Below are positions 11,781-21,704 of a DNA stretch of 64,000 nucleotides, in pieces; the stretch's first letter is position 1; each line of letters begins with the position of its first letter. The notes below the pieces were generated by a model. It saw only the letters and a program-made list of their open reading frames with translations, was not told the DNA's origin and did not search any database. This DNA comes from Colletotrichum lupini. Lineage: Eukaryota; Ascomycota; Sordariomycetes; Glomerellales; Glomerellaceae. Location of the stretch: contig NC_064672.1 in assembly GCF_023278565.1 (NCBI RefSeq), positions 7,750,001 through 7,814,000 on the forward strand, in the 5' to 3' direction. The translations under genes and the position numbers were made by a program.

Positions 11781-12858
11781 CCCCAGAGTCAAGACTGGCA
11801 ACTCGATGTGAGATATTATAATTAGCCACTGCGATATCTGAACTTCTTGTCTGCGAGGACTAATCGGGGTCTTGAACGCAAGCCTCGGACGTGAAAGTTC
11901 CCTTAGCTTACTAGGAACACCGCGTTAGACGATCCCCTCCTCACCGGTCGTCTTTTGGAACATGCGCCTTGCCACTGCAGCATTCATGACCATATGGCTA
12001 CATCGCAGAAGTCTGGGCCAGTGCAGACTTCCATCTATGTTTCTCAAGTGAGACGACAACCTCACCATTGGTTGGTGTAGTCCGTAGCTAGTCAATTGGG
12101 CGACAAATCCGAGAGGGACGAGAATAGCTGACTAGGTCGTTCCACGGGCGCTTACATAGGACAACATGATGAAGACACACTGAGGCTTTTCGATGCATTA
12201 GTCTCTTCAATACTTTAGTTCCAATGTGGAAGGAGGGTTTACTGCTCGAGGAGGTTGTTAAGTAGATTGCTTACACGGAGTCGGGGTAACGTTGAGTCTA
12301 GGCCATGCAAAAAGCAAACGAGGTGTTCAGCTGAAATGCAAGATCCAGGACCGAGACAACCACAACCAATCGCTTGGGACTTTCCCATAAAAGAACTACA
12401 TTTCTGACTTGGAAAACCCTCACGAAACTACTTAGACAGTTGTCTTTGGCAAGTATGTTGTAATCAGGGATAGAGTCGCCAGATAGCTCTAGGTTTCTGA
12501 CCACCAACAAACATATTCTGCATGTGTTTCAAGCCACAATGGAACCTTGAGAGAAAAAAAAACTCTCAGAGAAATCACGGATCATTTTCCATGTCCATGT
12601 ATACTATTTCTGTCGAGCCAATCGCCAATCAACCGTTTGTGAAGATGGTGAGCCGGTGAGCCGGTGAAGGAAGTTACACCGACAAGCGAACACGTGACAG
12701 ATCTCGGTGGATCCACGTGATTCTCGACCGTGAACGCAGCAGCAGCATCATCACCACGCATGCTCACTCACGAAAGCGCTGTGGCCGCCAATCTCATACA
12801 TCAATGTTGCTCCTGAGCTGGTGAATGGAAATGGACGATCGACAGCGGGGCAACATCC
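11781..12858. other. Intergenic region, no gene recognised
   Basis: About 1.1 kb without a convincing open frame. A short direct repeat of GAGCCGGT occurs near 12652-12668. Nothing else stands out. Confidence 0.5.
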
Positions 12859-13198
12859 ATGGCGACCGTCCACGGCCTGACCTGCGAAGCCCCGAGCAGC
12901 TCACCCAGAACGGGTTCGACCTCGATGCTGAACATGGAAGCCAGTGGTCGGGCGATTATTACGACCGCCGAGCGACACGAGCTCTTGGTCCCAATGGTAG
13001 GTCGCTCTTTCTATCCTCTCATAGATGCCCGACTCCCAATTTCAGGTGGTCATCTCCCTGAACATCGCCCGCTGCTTTTCGCCCTTCTGGCTGCTGTCCA
13101 TCGTACAATACCACCAGCGCGTCAATGCACTCAAAGCCGAAGCGAGGGGCATCGCTCTTGTAATGTTTGACCACTCAGCCCTGCAAGTTAAGAGGTGA
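12859..13198 (+). CDS. Hypothetical small protein, two-exon model
   Basis: A tentative model with exons 12859-12996 and 13046-13198 and a 49-nt intron (GTAGGT..TTTCAG) gives 96 aa without frame conflict. The N-terminal half is Ser/Thr-rich; exon 2 begins with a hydrophobic stretch VVISLNIARCFSPFWLLSIV and then a basic helix QYHQRVNALKAEARG. This could be a single-pass small membrane protein. I do not recognise a family. The support is only the clean splice, the join of two coding-like frames and the position in front of APC10 on the same strand. It may be noise. Confidence 0.33.
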
Positions 13199-13587
13199 TG
13201 GTCATTTGTTTGATGTCGCCTCGAGTTGCATGCGTCCGACAGGGGGGTCGGTCTCTACGTGGAGGGGCATCATTTCGACTACTGTTCGATGAGAAACCAT
13301 AGCTCTTCATTGCAGCTCTTTGCACAAACCTTGTCTAGCTTTCAGTTTTCTCCTTGATTTGCACTTCTTGCACAAAGACATTGATGAAATACGGGAAAAA
13401 GTAGTCTTCTATGTCTTTCGAAGTCGATTAGACGCCCAGTGCGGGAGATTGGACCAGGGGGTCGCATGACACCCGCCTGGTCCATGTTCTGGCCCCGGCC
13501 ATCAACATCGGACGGTTGACAAGTAGCAAACCAGCCATAGACCTCGACCGTTTCACTTCTAGCTTGACATCACAACACTGCTGACTC
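13199..13587. other. Spacer upstream of APC10
   Basis: A 389-bp spacer before the APC10 start codon. An in-frame TGA lies just 6 bp upstream of that ATG, which fixes the start unless an upstream exon is spliced in. No other feature is seen. Confidence 0.4.
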
Positions 13588-14571
13588 ATGCGCCCCTTAG
13601 GCGGCTCACGTCGAGACGAAGACGACTCTGATGACGGCGAGGCATTCCCACCGCAACGCGTCGACTGGGAGGCCATGAGAGCTGGCGCCAACATGGAGGA
13701 GTATCTACGAAGCCAGCCCATCCCGGAGTATTCCGACGAGGAGGGCATCAGCATGCCACTCGATGACCTTGGCGAGATCTCTGGCACCGACACTAGTGTT
13801 GAAGATGGAGAAAACGGCGACCAAGTCGGGGACCAACAAGATGAGCCCGAGTTCGACCCCCTCGCTGTCGGTCTGAAGGAGATTTCAAATCTGGGGAAAT
13901 TCACCGTCAGCAGCCACAAGCAGGGGAACGGCGTCGACCAGCTTCGTGACGACAGCTTGAAAACCTATTGGCAGTGCGTTTATCCGACGACCCATTCCGA
14001 GAATAAATGCACACCTTTGCTGACGATAAGACAGATCCGATGGTCCTCAGCCGCACAAGCTTACAGTCTACTTCATCAAGCGAGTCGGCATCAGGGACAT
14101 TCGCTTCTACGTAGACTACAATGAAGATGAATCTTACACACCAACCAAGATCATCTTCAAGTCCGGTACCAGTGAGAACAATCTCATTCAATTTGCCACA
14201 ATGGAGCTCTCGACACCCTCTGGCTGGCAGATCGTTCCAGTCGACGGCGCTGGCGGCGGCCCCGACGGTAACACGCTAGTTTCCTACGTGTTCCAAATGC
14301 AGATACTTGAGAATCATCAGAACGGCAAGGATACGCACCTTCGTTCTATCAAGATCTACGCTGCGGATACGGACACCCCCAGCATCGACGCGGACATATC
14401 AAACCGCGTAAGTTGATCTCCTTGAGCATGCGACAAGTATGTGACTGACAACATCTAAAGCGAGCTGTGAGTGAGGAACCAGACGAGGAACCTGCAGACC
14501 CCTGGGATCTCTCCGTTCTCGAAGCTGGCCTATCTGTTCCGGATTTCATGAAGGAACCAGAGATTCGATGA
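13588..14571 (+). CDS. APC10: Anaphase-promoting complex subunit 10 (DOC domain)
   Basis: Three exons, 13588-13973, 14035-14407 and 14461-14571, give 289 aa; introns are 61 and 53 nt. Splicing joins KTYWQ to SDGPQPHKLTVYFIKR, producing the classic DOC-domain segment, followed by IRFYVDYNEDESYTPTKI, NNLIQFATMELSTPSGW and THLRSIKIYAADTDTP. Apc10/Doc1 sits in the APC/C ubiquitin ligase beside the co-activator, helps bind D-box degrons and increases processivity. The ~100-residue N-terminal extension is acidic and disordered, as in other filamentous fungi. The C-terminus ends in EIR; the IR-type tail of the family that contacts Cdc27 is present here. Confidence 0.95.
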
Positions 14572-15190
14572 GCCAGTGGAACTTGCTTCTTAACCCACGA
14601 CTTCGACACTCGAGTGAGCCACAGCCTCGGCCACTTTAGCTGGACATGTCACTCAAAGGGCGAGGGCGTTTGCGTGTTATGGACTGCATATGACACTGCA
14701 ACTGTTTTTTTTGCTGTAATGATACCCAAAAGTCGGATGCGGAGAAGGCTCTCACAGAGCTAGGAGTTTGGTGGCACGTTACGCCCAACAAAGGGGCCGT
14801 TCTGATAGACTTTCCAGCATTTACGCGGCCATGAAAGGACGGCATACTGTATTGACAACCCTACTGAGGTGCCACCGCATATTTAGCAACAGCTTCACAC
14901 CATCCCGTGTCTTCTTGGCAGCCACAGCTGCCTGTCATGCGTCTAGCTAGCGCGAGCGGCTGAGGTCTGGCCCTCAGTTGATTGGTAACTTCCATCGTGA
15001 CCCCTGCTGGACCGGACGAATTGTATCCGACTCTGGTAATAAGGCTTTCGAAACGAAAATCCGCACGTGATGACACTTGACATGGTTCGAAAGATATCTA
15101 CAACTTGGCTAACAATGTGGCAGGATATTGCGAGCTGATGCTCAAATCCGAGAGCCAGAGGCATCATCCGTTCCTAAAGAGAAGAGCACA
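14572..15190. other. Intergenic region between APC10 and the HET gene
   Basis: About 620 bp; the HET frame is open for 21 further codons upstream of 15191 (to an ATG at 15128), so part may be coding if that start is used. No other signal is seen. Confidence 0.4.
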
Positions 15191-17245
15191 ATGGAACGGA
15201 ACAGCACGTATCGATATCAATCTCTGCCACCGATTGCGGAAGAGGGTCGCACACCGTCCTTCACCCGACTCCTCTTCCTGTACCCAGGCTCGGGAGAGGA
15301 CCCCTTTGAAGCGCATCTAGAAATTGTCGACATCGAGCATGCGCCTCCCTACGAGGCTTTGTCTTACACGTGGGGAAAACCGACGGAACAGCCGAGAGAC
15401 TACATCTGGATGCAAGGCTGTCCTATGCCTATCAGGCCAAATCTAGAAGATGCTCTGCGCTCTCTACGTTTGCCGAACCAGGTGCGAAGGCTGTGGGTCG
15501 ATGCGCTCTGCATCGATCAGTCTGACCTGGACGAGCGTGCTCGGCAGGTCCAGTACATGAGGCTGGTCTACAAACACGCTGCCCACGTTATCGTATGGCT
15601 CGGTCTCAAGACTTCCGGGACACATGAAGCGTTCCAGGCCGCGGAACGGCTCGCAAGAATCAGAGAACTTACTCATCCAGCGGCTACTGGACCTAACGGT
15701 GGGCAAATCGACCCCGGCACAGTCCAGGACCTGATGAGCAGCATGCTCGAAGACCTACCGGAGACATGCATGATCCACCTGGACGAAGTCTTTGAACGCC
15801 AGTACTTCAGCCGTTGCTGGTGTGTGCAGGAGGTGGTGGCATCTTCAAGGGCGATTGCCAAGATTGAGGACTTGGAGATGTCGTTCTTCGACTTGATCGC
15901 CTCATTGATTGTGCTCGCGGGTTGGAAAAGCGAGATCCTCATCGACCGACCCTACCAGTTATGGAATTTGATCCTCATGCGACGGCAACCCAACAGTTTC
16001 CTCGGCCAGCCCGAGGTCGAGGGCTCGATTGGCTCGTTTCTCGCACTTCTGGAGCTGACGCGAACATTGCAAGCGACGGATGACCGAGACAAGGTGTTTT
16101 CCCTCCTCGGTATCTGCGACGAGGGGCTGAACCCTGTGCTGGCGTTGACGCAGGTCTTTGACAACAATGACAGTTGGCGCATTCGGTTAATTCGTCGAGG
16201 CTTGACACGGGTCAATAATTTCGTCAATGGTCTTGCTCCGGATCTCAACTTTGGTCGGCCGAGAGCTTTGCGACCAGATTACAAAAGGGAGACCGTGCTG
16301 GTGTACTGCGATCTTACGAGGTTCCTCTTGCGCAAACAGCCTCGGATTCTCGACGTCCTTGACCACGTACAACATAACGAGGACCCAGGCATCGGTGACT
16401 ATCCGTCCTGGGTTCCAAAGTGGTTTGACCCAAGGACATGCTCCGTCTTCAAGGGAGCCTATCTCGCTGGCTTTTGCGATGGGCATTTCCGTTATTTTGC
16501 CGAGCTTCACGATATTCCGGTCCACAACGATCCCGTGCGGCCAAAGGTTCTGTCTATAGATGGGTATCATGTTGATGTGGTATCGAAAACGACCGAAACA
16601 CTTGCGTTTGGATTTGGGGCTCGTGCTACTGCGGAAGCTATTGTGAGAGCTTGGGAGCAGCTTTTCGACATACCGATCGCCCCCAGATGCGGAAGAAAGT
16701 ATCGCGATAACATTCTACTGGATGTGGTATTCTGTAAAGCCATCTTGGCTGGTGCTCTGGGTTCCATCATTGGCTATAGTCACCTCCTTACTAGGAATCA
16801 GGGAGGATTGAACCCGCTCTTCGACGATCGTACCCATAAACCTCACGCTGAGCTCGACCGAGAGGCTCAAGACTTGGCGGAGACATTCCTTACCCAGATG
16901 GCTGAGTTCGGTCTCCCGCCAACGGCGACGGAATTCGGGAACCCGGATCGAGAGGACAAGCTGCAGGTCTTTGGAGCAGGGGCGCGTACCTACTCGAATA
17001 ACCGAAAGGTATTTGCGACCCGTGATGGCCGTGTGGGCATCGGGCCCAAGATGATGCAGCCTGGGGACGAGGTCGTCGTTCTTTTCGGGGGCCGGATGCC
17101 CTTCATTGCACGACAGAGGGGTGACCACCGACTGCTAGTTGGGAGCTGCTACTTGGTTGACGAAGAGCTGATGTGGGGGAAGGTGACCGAGAAAGTGAGG
17201 TTTAATCGTGGCGGTCCTCCGCGGGTGACATTTGAGTTCCATTAA
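15191..17245 (+). CDS. Heterokaryon-incompatibility (HET) domain protein
   Basis: An intron-less frame of 684 aa from the ATG at 15191 (705 aa if the ATG at 15128 is used). I prefer 15191 because HET proteins usually begin shortly before a YxYxxL-type segment, here MERNSTYRYQSLPP. The HET domain covers about residues 45-220 with all its hallmarks: APPYEALSYTWG, LWVDALCIDQSDLDERARQV, HAAHVIVWLG and RCWCVQEVV. The C-terminal ~450 residues carry no other domain I recognise. HET proteins trigger or modulate cell death when genetically different hyphae fuse, and many fungal genomes carry tens of polymorphic copies. Partner and allele specificity cannot be read from the sequence. Confidence 0.93.
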   Translation: MERNSTYRYQSLPPIAEEGRTPSFTRLLFLYPGSGEDPFEAHLEIVDIEHAPPYEALSYTWGKPTEQPRDYIWMQGCPMPIRPNLEDALRSLRLPNQVRRLWVDALCIDQSDLDERARQVQYMRLVYKHAAHVIVWLGLKTSGTHEAFQAAERLARIRELTHPAATGPNGGQIDPGTVQDLMSSMLEDLPETCMIHLDEVFERQYFSRCWCVQEVVASSRAIAKIEDLEMSFFDLIASLIVLAGWKSEILIDRPYQLWNLILMRRQPNSFLGQPEVEGSIGSFLALLELTRTLQATDDRDKVFSLLGICDEGLNPVLALTQVFDNNDSWRIRLIRRGLTRVNNFVNGLAPDLNFGRPRALRPDYKRETVLVYCDLTRFLLRKQPRILDVLDHVQHNEDPGIGDYPSWVPKWFDPRTCSVFKGAYLAGFCDGHFRYFAELHDIPVHNDPVRPKVLSIDGYHVDVVSKTTETLAFGFGARATAEAIVRAWEQLFDIPIAPRCGRKYRDNILLDVVFCKAILAGALGSIIGYSHLLTRNQGGLNPLFDDRTHKPHAELDREAQDLAETFLTQMAEFGLPPTATEFGNPDREDKLQVFGAGARTYSNNRKVFATRDGRVGIGPKMMQPGDEVVVLFGGRMPFIARQRGDHRLLVGSCYLVDEELMWGKVTEKVRFNRGGPPRVTFEFH

Positions 17246-17475
17246 GTCGCGGTCGCGAGAATTTAAGACTCTTCATGAATTCCCACCTCAACGGCCACTT
17301 ATTTCAGCCTGCGCATTGCTGCCCCTGACTTAACCAATCAAGCAACATTTCTTTCCTGCACACTGCAGGAAATTGCTGTCGGATGACTTTCCGAATGCAA
17401 GCCTCCACATCATCTAATAGCAAAGATTGTCACCAAAAGCTCGAGTTCAGCATGACAATCACGAAGCACTCGAAA

Positions 17476-18902
17476 ATGAAGATTCTCCTGATCGGAAAAG
17501 GCGGTCGCGAACATGCCCTTGCATGGAAACTCACTCGATCGCAATCAGTAGAGCATGTCTACGTTTTGCCAGGCAATGCTGGCACCGGAACCTTGACGAA
17601 AGTCTCGAATTGCCGCGGAATAGCCGTTGACGACTATGGTGGCCTCGTGGAGCTGTCAAAGAGGCTTGAAATCGACCTTGTCATCATCGGCCCAGACGAC
17701 GCTGTTGTTGGAGGCATGGGAGATCACTTTCGGAGCAGTAAGCCATTTGGATCATGTAAGGAAGTATTAATAACACAATATAGATGGAATCCGTTGCTTT
17801 GCCCCAAGTAAGAGGGCGGCCATCATCGAAGGCTCCAAGGACTTTGCAAAGGACTTCATGTGCAGACGCAAAATTCCGACCGCGTGCTACGAAACCTTTG
17901 ACAGGGCTGACTGCGACAAGGCCAAGGCGTATGTACGAAGGTTGGGCCGTAGAGTGGTCATCAAGGTGGACGGCCTTGCAGCAGGAAAGGGTGTCATCCT
18001 TCCCGAGACGACCGTAGAGGCGGAGCAAGCCCTCGAGGACATCATGCTCAAGGACAAGTTCGGTGGTGCTGGCGAGATGGTGATTATTGAGGAGTACCTC
18101 GAGGGTTACGAAATTAGCGTCCTCACCTTCACTGATGGAACATCGATTCTCTCTCTGCCGCCGGGCCAAGACCACAAGCGCGCTCTTGACGGCGATAAGG
18201 GACTGAATACTGGCGGCATGGGCGTGTATGCGCCTGTTCTTTCCGTGACTGAGGAGCAGATGGCCGACATTGAAGAAAAGATCATCTTGCCGACTATTGT
18301 TGGCCTTGGGTTAGAAAGTAAGTCGGGAACAAAGTAGTGATAACACGCATGAGGCTAACATAGAGACATAGGAAGACCTTTCAACGGCATGCTCTTCACG
18401 GGGGTAATGATGACGTCCACAGGCCCCAAAGTGCTTGAGTACAACGCGCGTTTCGGCGACCCAGAGACGCAGAGCATGGTGCTTCTCCTGCCAGACGAGG
18501 CTTTGCCAGAAATCATTCTCGCTTGTGTAGAGGACAGGCTGGGTGACATCGAGCTGAAAACACTTGCAGGTTTTGCCTGCAATATCACTGTTGCGGCTAA
18601 GGGCTATCCAGAATCATACAGGGAAGGGGATCTTATCCGAATAGAACCTACCTCTGAAGGTGAGTCTGCACTAGTAGGATTGTGCCATGGTCTATCGCTG
18701 ACCACATCCATACTTAGGTGTACATGTCTTCCACGCCGGAACTGATCAGGTCGACGATAAATTATTCACGGCAGGCGGTCGTGTCCTGTCCGTTGCCGCG
18801 ACGGGTGAAACCCTCGAGGAAGCAGTATCGGCTGCTTACAAGGGGGTTGAAAGTGTTCATTTTGAGGGCATGTTCTACCGCAAGGATATTGCGATGCGGT
18901 AA
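17476..18902 (+). CDS. Phosphoribosylamine-glycine ligase (GAR synthetase), stand-alone
   Basis: Four exons, 17476-17737, 17784-18317, 18372-18659 and 18718-18902 (422 aa); introns are 46, 54 and 58 nt. The start at 17476 (MKILLIGKGGREHALAW) matches the family N-terminus; an ATG at 17452 is possible. The ATP-grasp ligase is complete: nucleotide-binding GKGGREHAL, VVIKVDGLAAGKGVILP, DHKRALDGDKGLNTGGMG, VLEYNARFGDPETQSM and a C-terminal domain ending FEGMFYRKDIAMR. It makes glycinamide ribonucleotide, purine step 2. In fungi this activity is normally the N-terminal half of a bifunctional GARS-AIRS protein (ADE5,7), but here a stop follows directly where the AIRS half should begin. This is therefore probably a paralogue or a split gene. 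Confidence 0.88.
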
Positions 18903-19396
18903 GTCAGGCCGAGAGCCGTCTCCATTCCCCTCAGACTCCAATTACGGGATAGTTTGGCTGATACGATTAAGCTCGCTGAAGCTCGCTCCGGGAAGGGCCG
19001 AGGATGGTCCTCACTAGCTCGAGGGGTAGCCAAGATCGGAGCTTGGACCGTTGCCGTTAAGGTTTCTGAGGTGATAGGTCAACAAGTTGGGATGACCTTT
19101 TGGCATGGCTGAAGGCAGATAACCAACCATCCAACCTGACATCGCCTAGCTCAAGCGTCGGGACATTTTGCGAGGGCGGGGTGGTCTGGAAGGGCCGAAA
19201 ACTCCATGTTCTAGGCCCAGCTGACATGACAAACGTATGGGGGGGGTTCTCTGGAAGCTTTCGGCCGTGAAACATTGCAGCCACTGACGCATCGGGAGGA
19301 CCGTGATGGCGGGATGCAGGAGATGCAGGAGATGCAGGCAACCGATGGACCCGAGTCTAGACCGTTGTGGTGTGATGTCACATATCAGCGAGCCTT
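18903..19396. other. Region after the GAR synthetase with a possible AIRS remnant
   Basis: One frame is open from about 18935 to the stop at 19112 and begins DSLADTIKLAEARSG, weakly like the AIR synthetase N-terminus that follows GARS in ADE5,7. Joining it to exon 4 would need a 36-nt intron (GTAAGT..CTCAG), shorter than usual in fungi. Three copies of GATGCAGGA lie at 19313-19338. The rest is unremarkable. Confidence 0.3.
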
Positions 19397-19402
19397 TATA
19401 TA
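19397..19402 (+). promoter_or_regulatory. TATA-like element upstream of the NmrA-like gene
   Basis: TATATA in the context CTTTATATAGG lies about 118 bp before the start codon at 19520, a usual distance for a fungal TATA promoter. Confidence 0.45.
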
Positions 19403-19519
19403 GGAATTAGGAGCTCCCCCGGACTCCCCGGAGCTATAAGTCCGGAGATAGTCAGTTTTGGCCGATGTAAACTCGTTCTTGGTGTGCTACAACTCTCTCT
19501 CTCCCCATCAACAGCAATC

Positions 19520-20547
19520 ATGAACGTCTTTATCGTTCCGGCATCTCCCAAGACTGGGCAGGCGACCATTCGGTCTCTCCTTGACCACCCTTCGCAGCCA
19601 CACGTAACGGGTGTATATCGAGACCTGGGAAGGGTACCGGCTAAATTTAAGGACCATCCTCGATTTAAGGCTATCAAGGGCGACGTTGCCGATGTTTCGA
19701 GTCTCAGATTCGCCGGGGCTGACGCCATCGTATCCATCACGCCTCCGCAGTACTCCGAGTCCAAGCCGATAACTAGAGCACGGGAGATGGCAGCAAATGT
19801 CAAGTTTGCTATCAGTAGGGTCGGGTGTTCGGTAAAGCGTCTGGTATATGTGTCTAGGATAGGGGCTCATTTGGAGCATGGGACGGTAAGTCGAAAGAGA
19901 GGATATTCGCAGAAGGCAGATGGCTGAAGTAGATGTCGTAGGGCGAGATAAGAACGAACTACGAGGCAGAGCAAGCACTCATCGGTGCCGCACCCGAGGT
20001 GGTCTTTGTTCGATGCGCCTACTTCATGGAAAATTGGGCGTCAGTACTTAAGACAGCAAGTGATGATACACCGCATTTTTCTTCTGTGCTGTGTCCTATA
20101 GACTACGCAATACCCATGGTGAGTTTTACCAGGCAGTTCGCCCTAAATGAGAAAGACACTTTCCTAAGATTTGCAACCAAGGTCTCGGTGAAAGACGTTG
20201 GTCGGACATGCGCCAGGGAAGCTCTCGCAATAAGCTCGCCGATGCGACATAATCCCTATATCTTCAACTTATACGGGCCAGAATCATATTCAACAAAGGA
20301 CGTGCATAGAGCGGTTGAAGATCTAACATTCAAGTATAACAAGGTCAAGGTCACTCTGGTGGAAGATGAGCAGCTGGAGGACTTTTTTGCTCAATCATAT
20401 CGGCCACCAACGGCTGAACTCTTCGTAGAGATGACAAGGAGTCTCTTGCCCGGAGGGATTGTAGCCGGGAATATGCGGGAGGGACATTTGCTTCAGAGGG
20501 GGAGCGAGACTCTGCGCGAGGTGATTGAAGACATCCTCAAGGAATAA
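19520..20547 (+). CDS. NmrA-like NAD(P)-binding protein
   Basis: Three exons, 19520-19885, 19942-20118 and 20182-20547 (302 aa). The second intron (63 nt, GTGAGT..CCAAG) is in frame and has no stop, but removing it joins CPIDYAIPM to VSVKDVGRTC, which restores the expected NmrA-family segment. The N-terminus MNVFIVPASPKTGQATIRSL is a modified Rossmann nucleotide-binding loop; AGADAIVSITPPQ, KRLVYVSRIGAHLEHG and VVFVRCAYFMENWA are typical of atypical short-chain dehydrogenases of the NmrA/HSCARG type. Such proteins sense NAD(P)(H) ratios or act as reductases; the true role here is unknown. The classic GxxGxxG motif is degenerate (PASPKTGQA), so a non-catalytic sensor is as likely as an enzyme. 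Confidence 0.82.
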
Positions 20548-20744
20548 GAAGCGCAGGACACTGGCGACTCGAATACCCAAGTAATGAAGTTTTTCGTCGC
20601 CAGCAAGAGGAGAGGAAAGGACAAGAAAAGAAAGAGAAGGATCAAGATCAGCTGCGCAAGAGAAGAGAGGAAAAAGAACGGTACTGACTGCGCTCAAGGG
20701 GACTAGAGGTCCAAACCGGCCGAAGAAGTCATCAAACAAGACCC

Positions 20745-20817
20745 GCCTTGCTAGCTCAATCGGTAGAGCGTGAGACTCTTAATCTCAAGGTTGCGGGTTC
20801 GACCCCCGCGTGAGGCT
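20745..20817 (+). tRNA. tRNA-Lys (anticodon CUU)
   Basis: A complete 73-nt cloverleaf without intron. Acceptor arm GCCTTGC pairs with GTGAGGC (two G-T pairs), D-arm GCTC..GAGC, anticodon arm TGAGA-CTCTTAA-TCTCA with anticodon CTT at 20778-20780, and T-arm GCGGG-TTCGACC-CCCGC. A and B boxes for RNA polymerase III are intact. The anticodon assigns lysine (AAG codons), the preferred lysine codon in the highly expressed genes nearby. Confidence 0.96.
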
Positions 20818-21704
20818 CAAATCCTCACCGCGATTGGCTAAGTCATTCTTCGGGTTCTTCATTTTTTGCTTTTTGCACCGCTGAAGTTCTGAACCATCCC
20901 ATCAACGATGATGCTTGAAATCAAGTAGCAAGCCACAACCTTATCTTCACACCCACCACTAGGGGTCTGAGGTGCTTCCTTGGATGCAATTTAGAGTGCA
21001 CTGCCATACCGCCGCCATCATTCGCTTTTCTTCTCTAAGCTGCAGTGAAGCCGAAGCCGAAGCCGATGGAGGTCAAGTCAAGCCGAAGGCCCCTCAACGA
21101 ACAAGCATAAAACATGCGAGTGCCCAAGACCCCCCCAAACGATCTTGTATTACTCGATCAGGAAGAACAAGCATATGGTGTACTCGCTTCCAATGACTAG
21201 GATGTCTCGCCCCGTGGTGAGAAGCCGTTGGAGTCAAGGAATCTCATACCCTGTTTCCGTCGTCTTCGGCTCAACCCACAAACCATCCAGGCAGGCATGG
21301 TCGCTTCGAGGGGGGCCTTGAGTGTCCTCCAACTGAATTCGAGATCCCGGCGTTGTTGATTGGCCTGATGCTCAAGGTCACAGAGAAGCTCACGCAACAT
21401 GGACAACTACCTACTTTTGACCGTTTCCCGCTTGACCCACCATGTGGTACTCTCGTTTAGCGACTTCGCAAGCCGACGCTTGTCTGACGGGATGCGACAA
21501 AGATGTTCGGCTTGAGAATGCCAACCTGGACGGCTGGGATTGCTTAATTAGCTTTAAGAGCGGCCCAGCGCTCTCTCGAATTCGGTCTTTGGCAGGTCTT
21601 ATGGAACAATCTGCCCATGCCAATTTTACCATTCCCTCTGGCGATCCGAGATGTTGAGGACTGCAACTCAAAGTACTCCTTCCGAAAAAGTCTCACAGAT
21701 CGTG
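20818..21704. other. Intergenic region, no gene recognised
   Basis: About 890 bp between the tRNA and the MFS gene. The MFS frame is open upstream to an ATG at 21651, so 18 extra codons are possible. There is no further coding or RNA signal. Confidence 0.45.

Noticed and set aside
18899..19112. Fifth exon of the GAR synthetase via a 36-nt intron
   Set aside because: The intron would be shorter than any other in the window, and the stop-terminated exon 4 already gives the normal GARS C-terminus; kept only as a finding.
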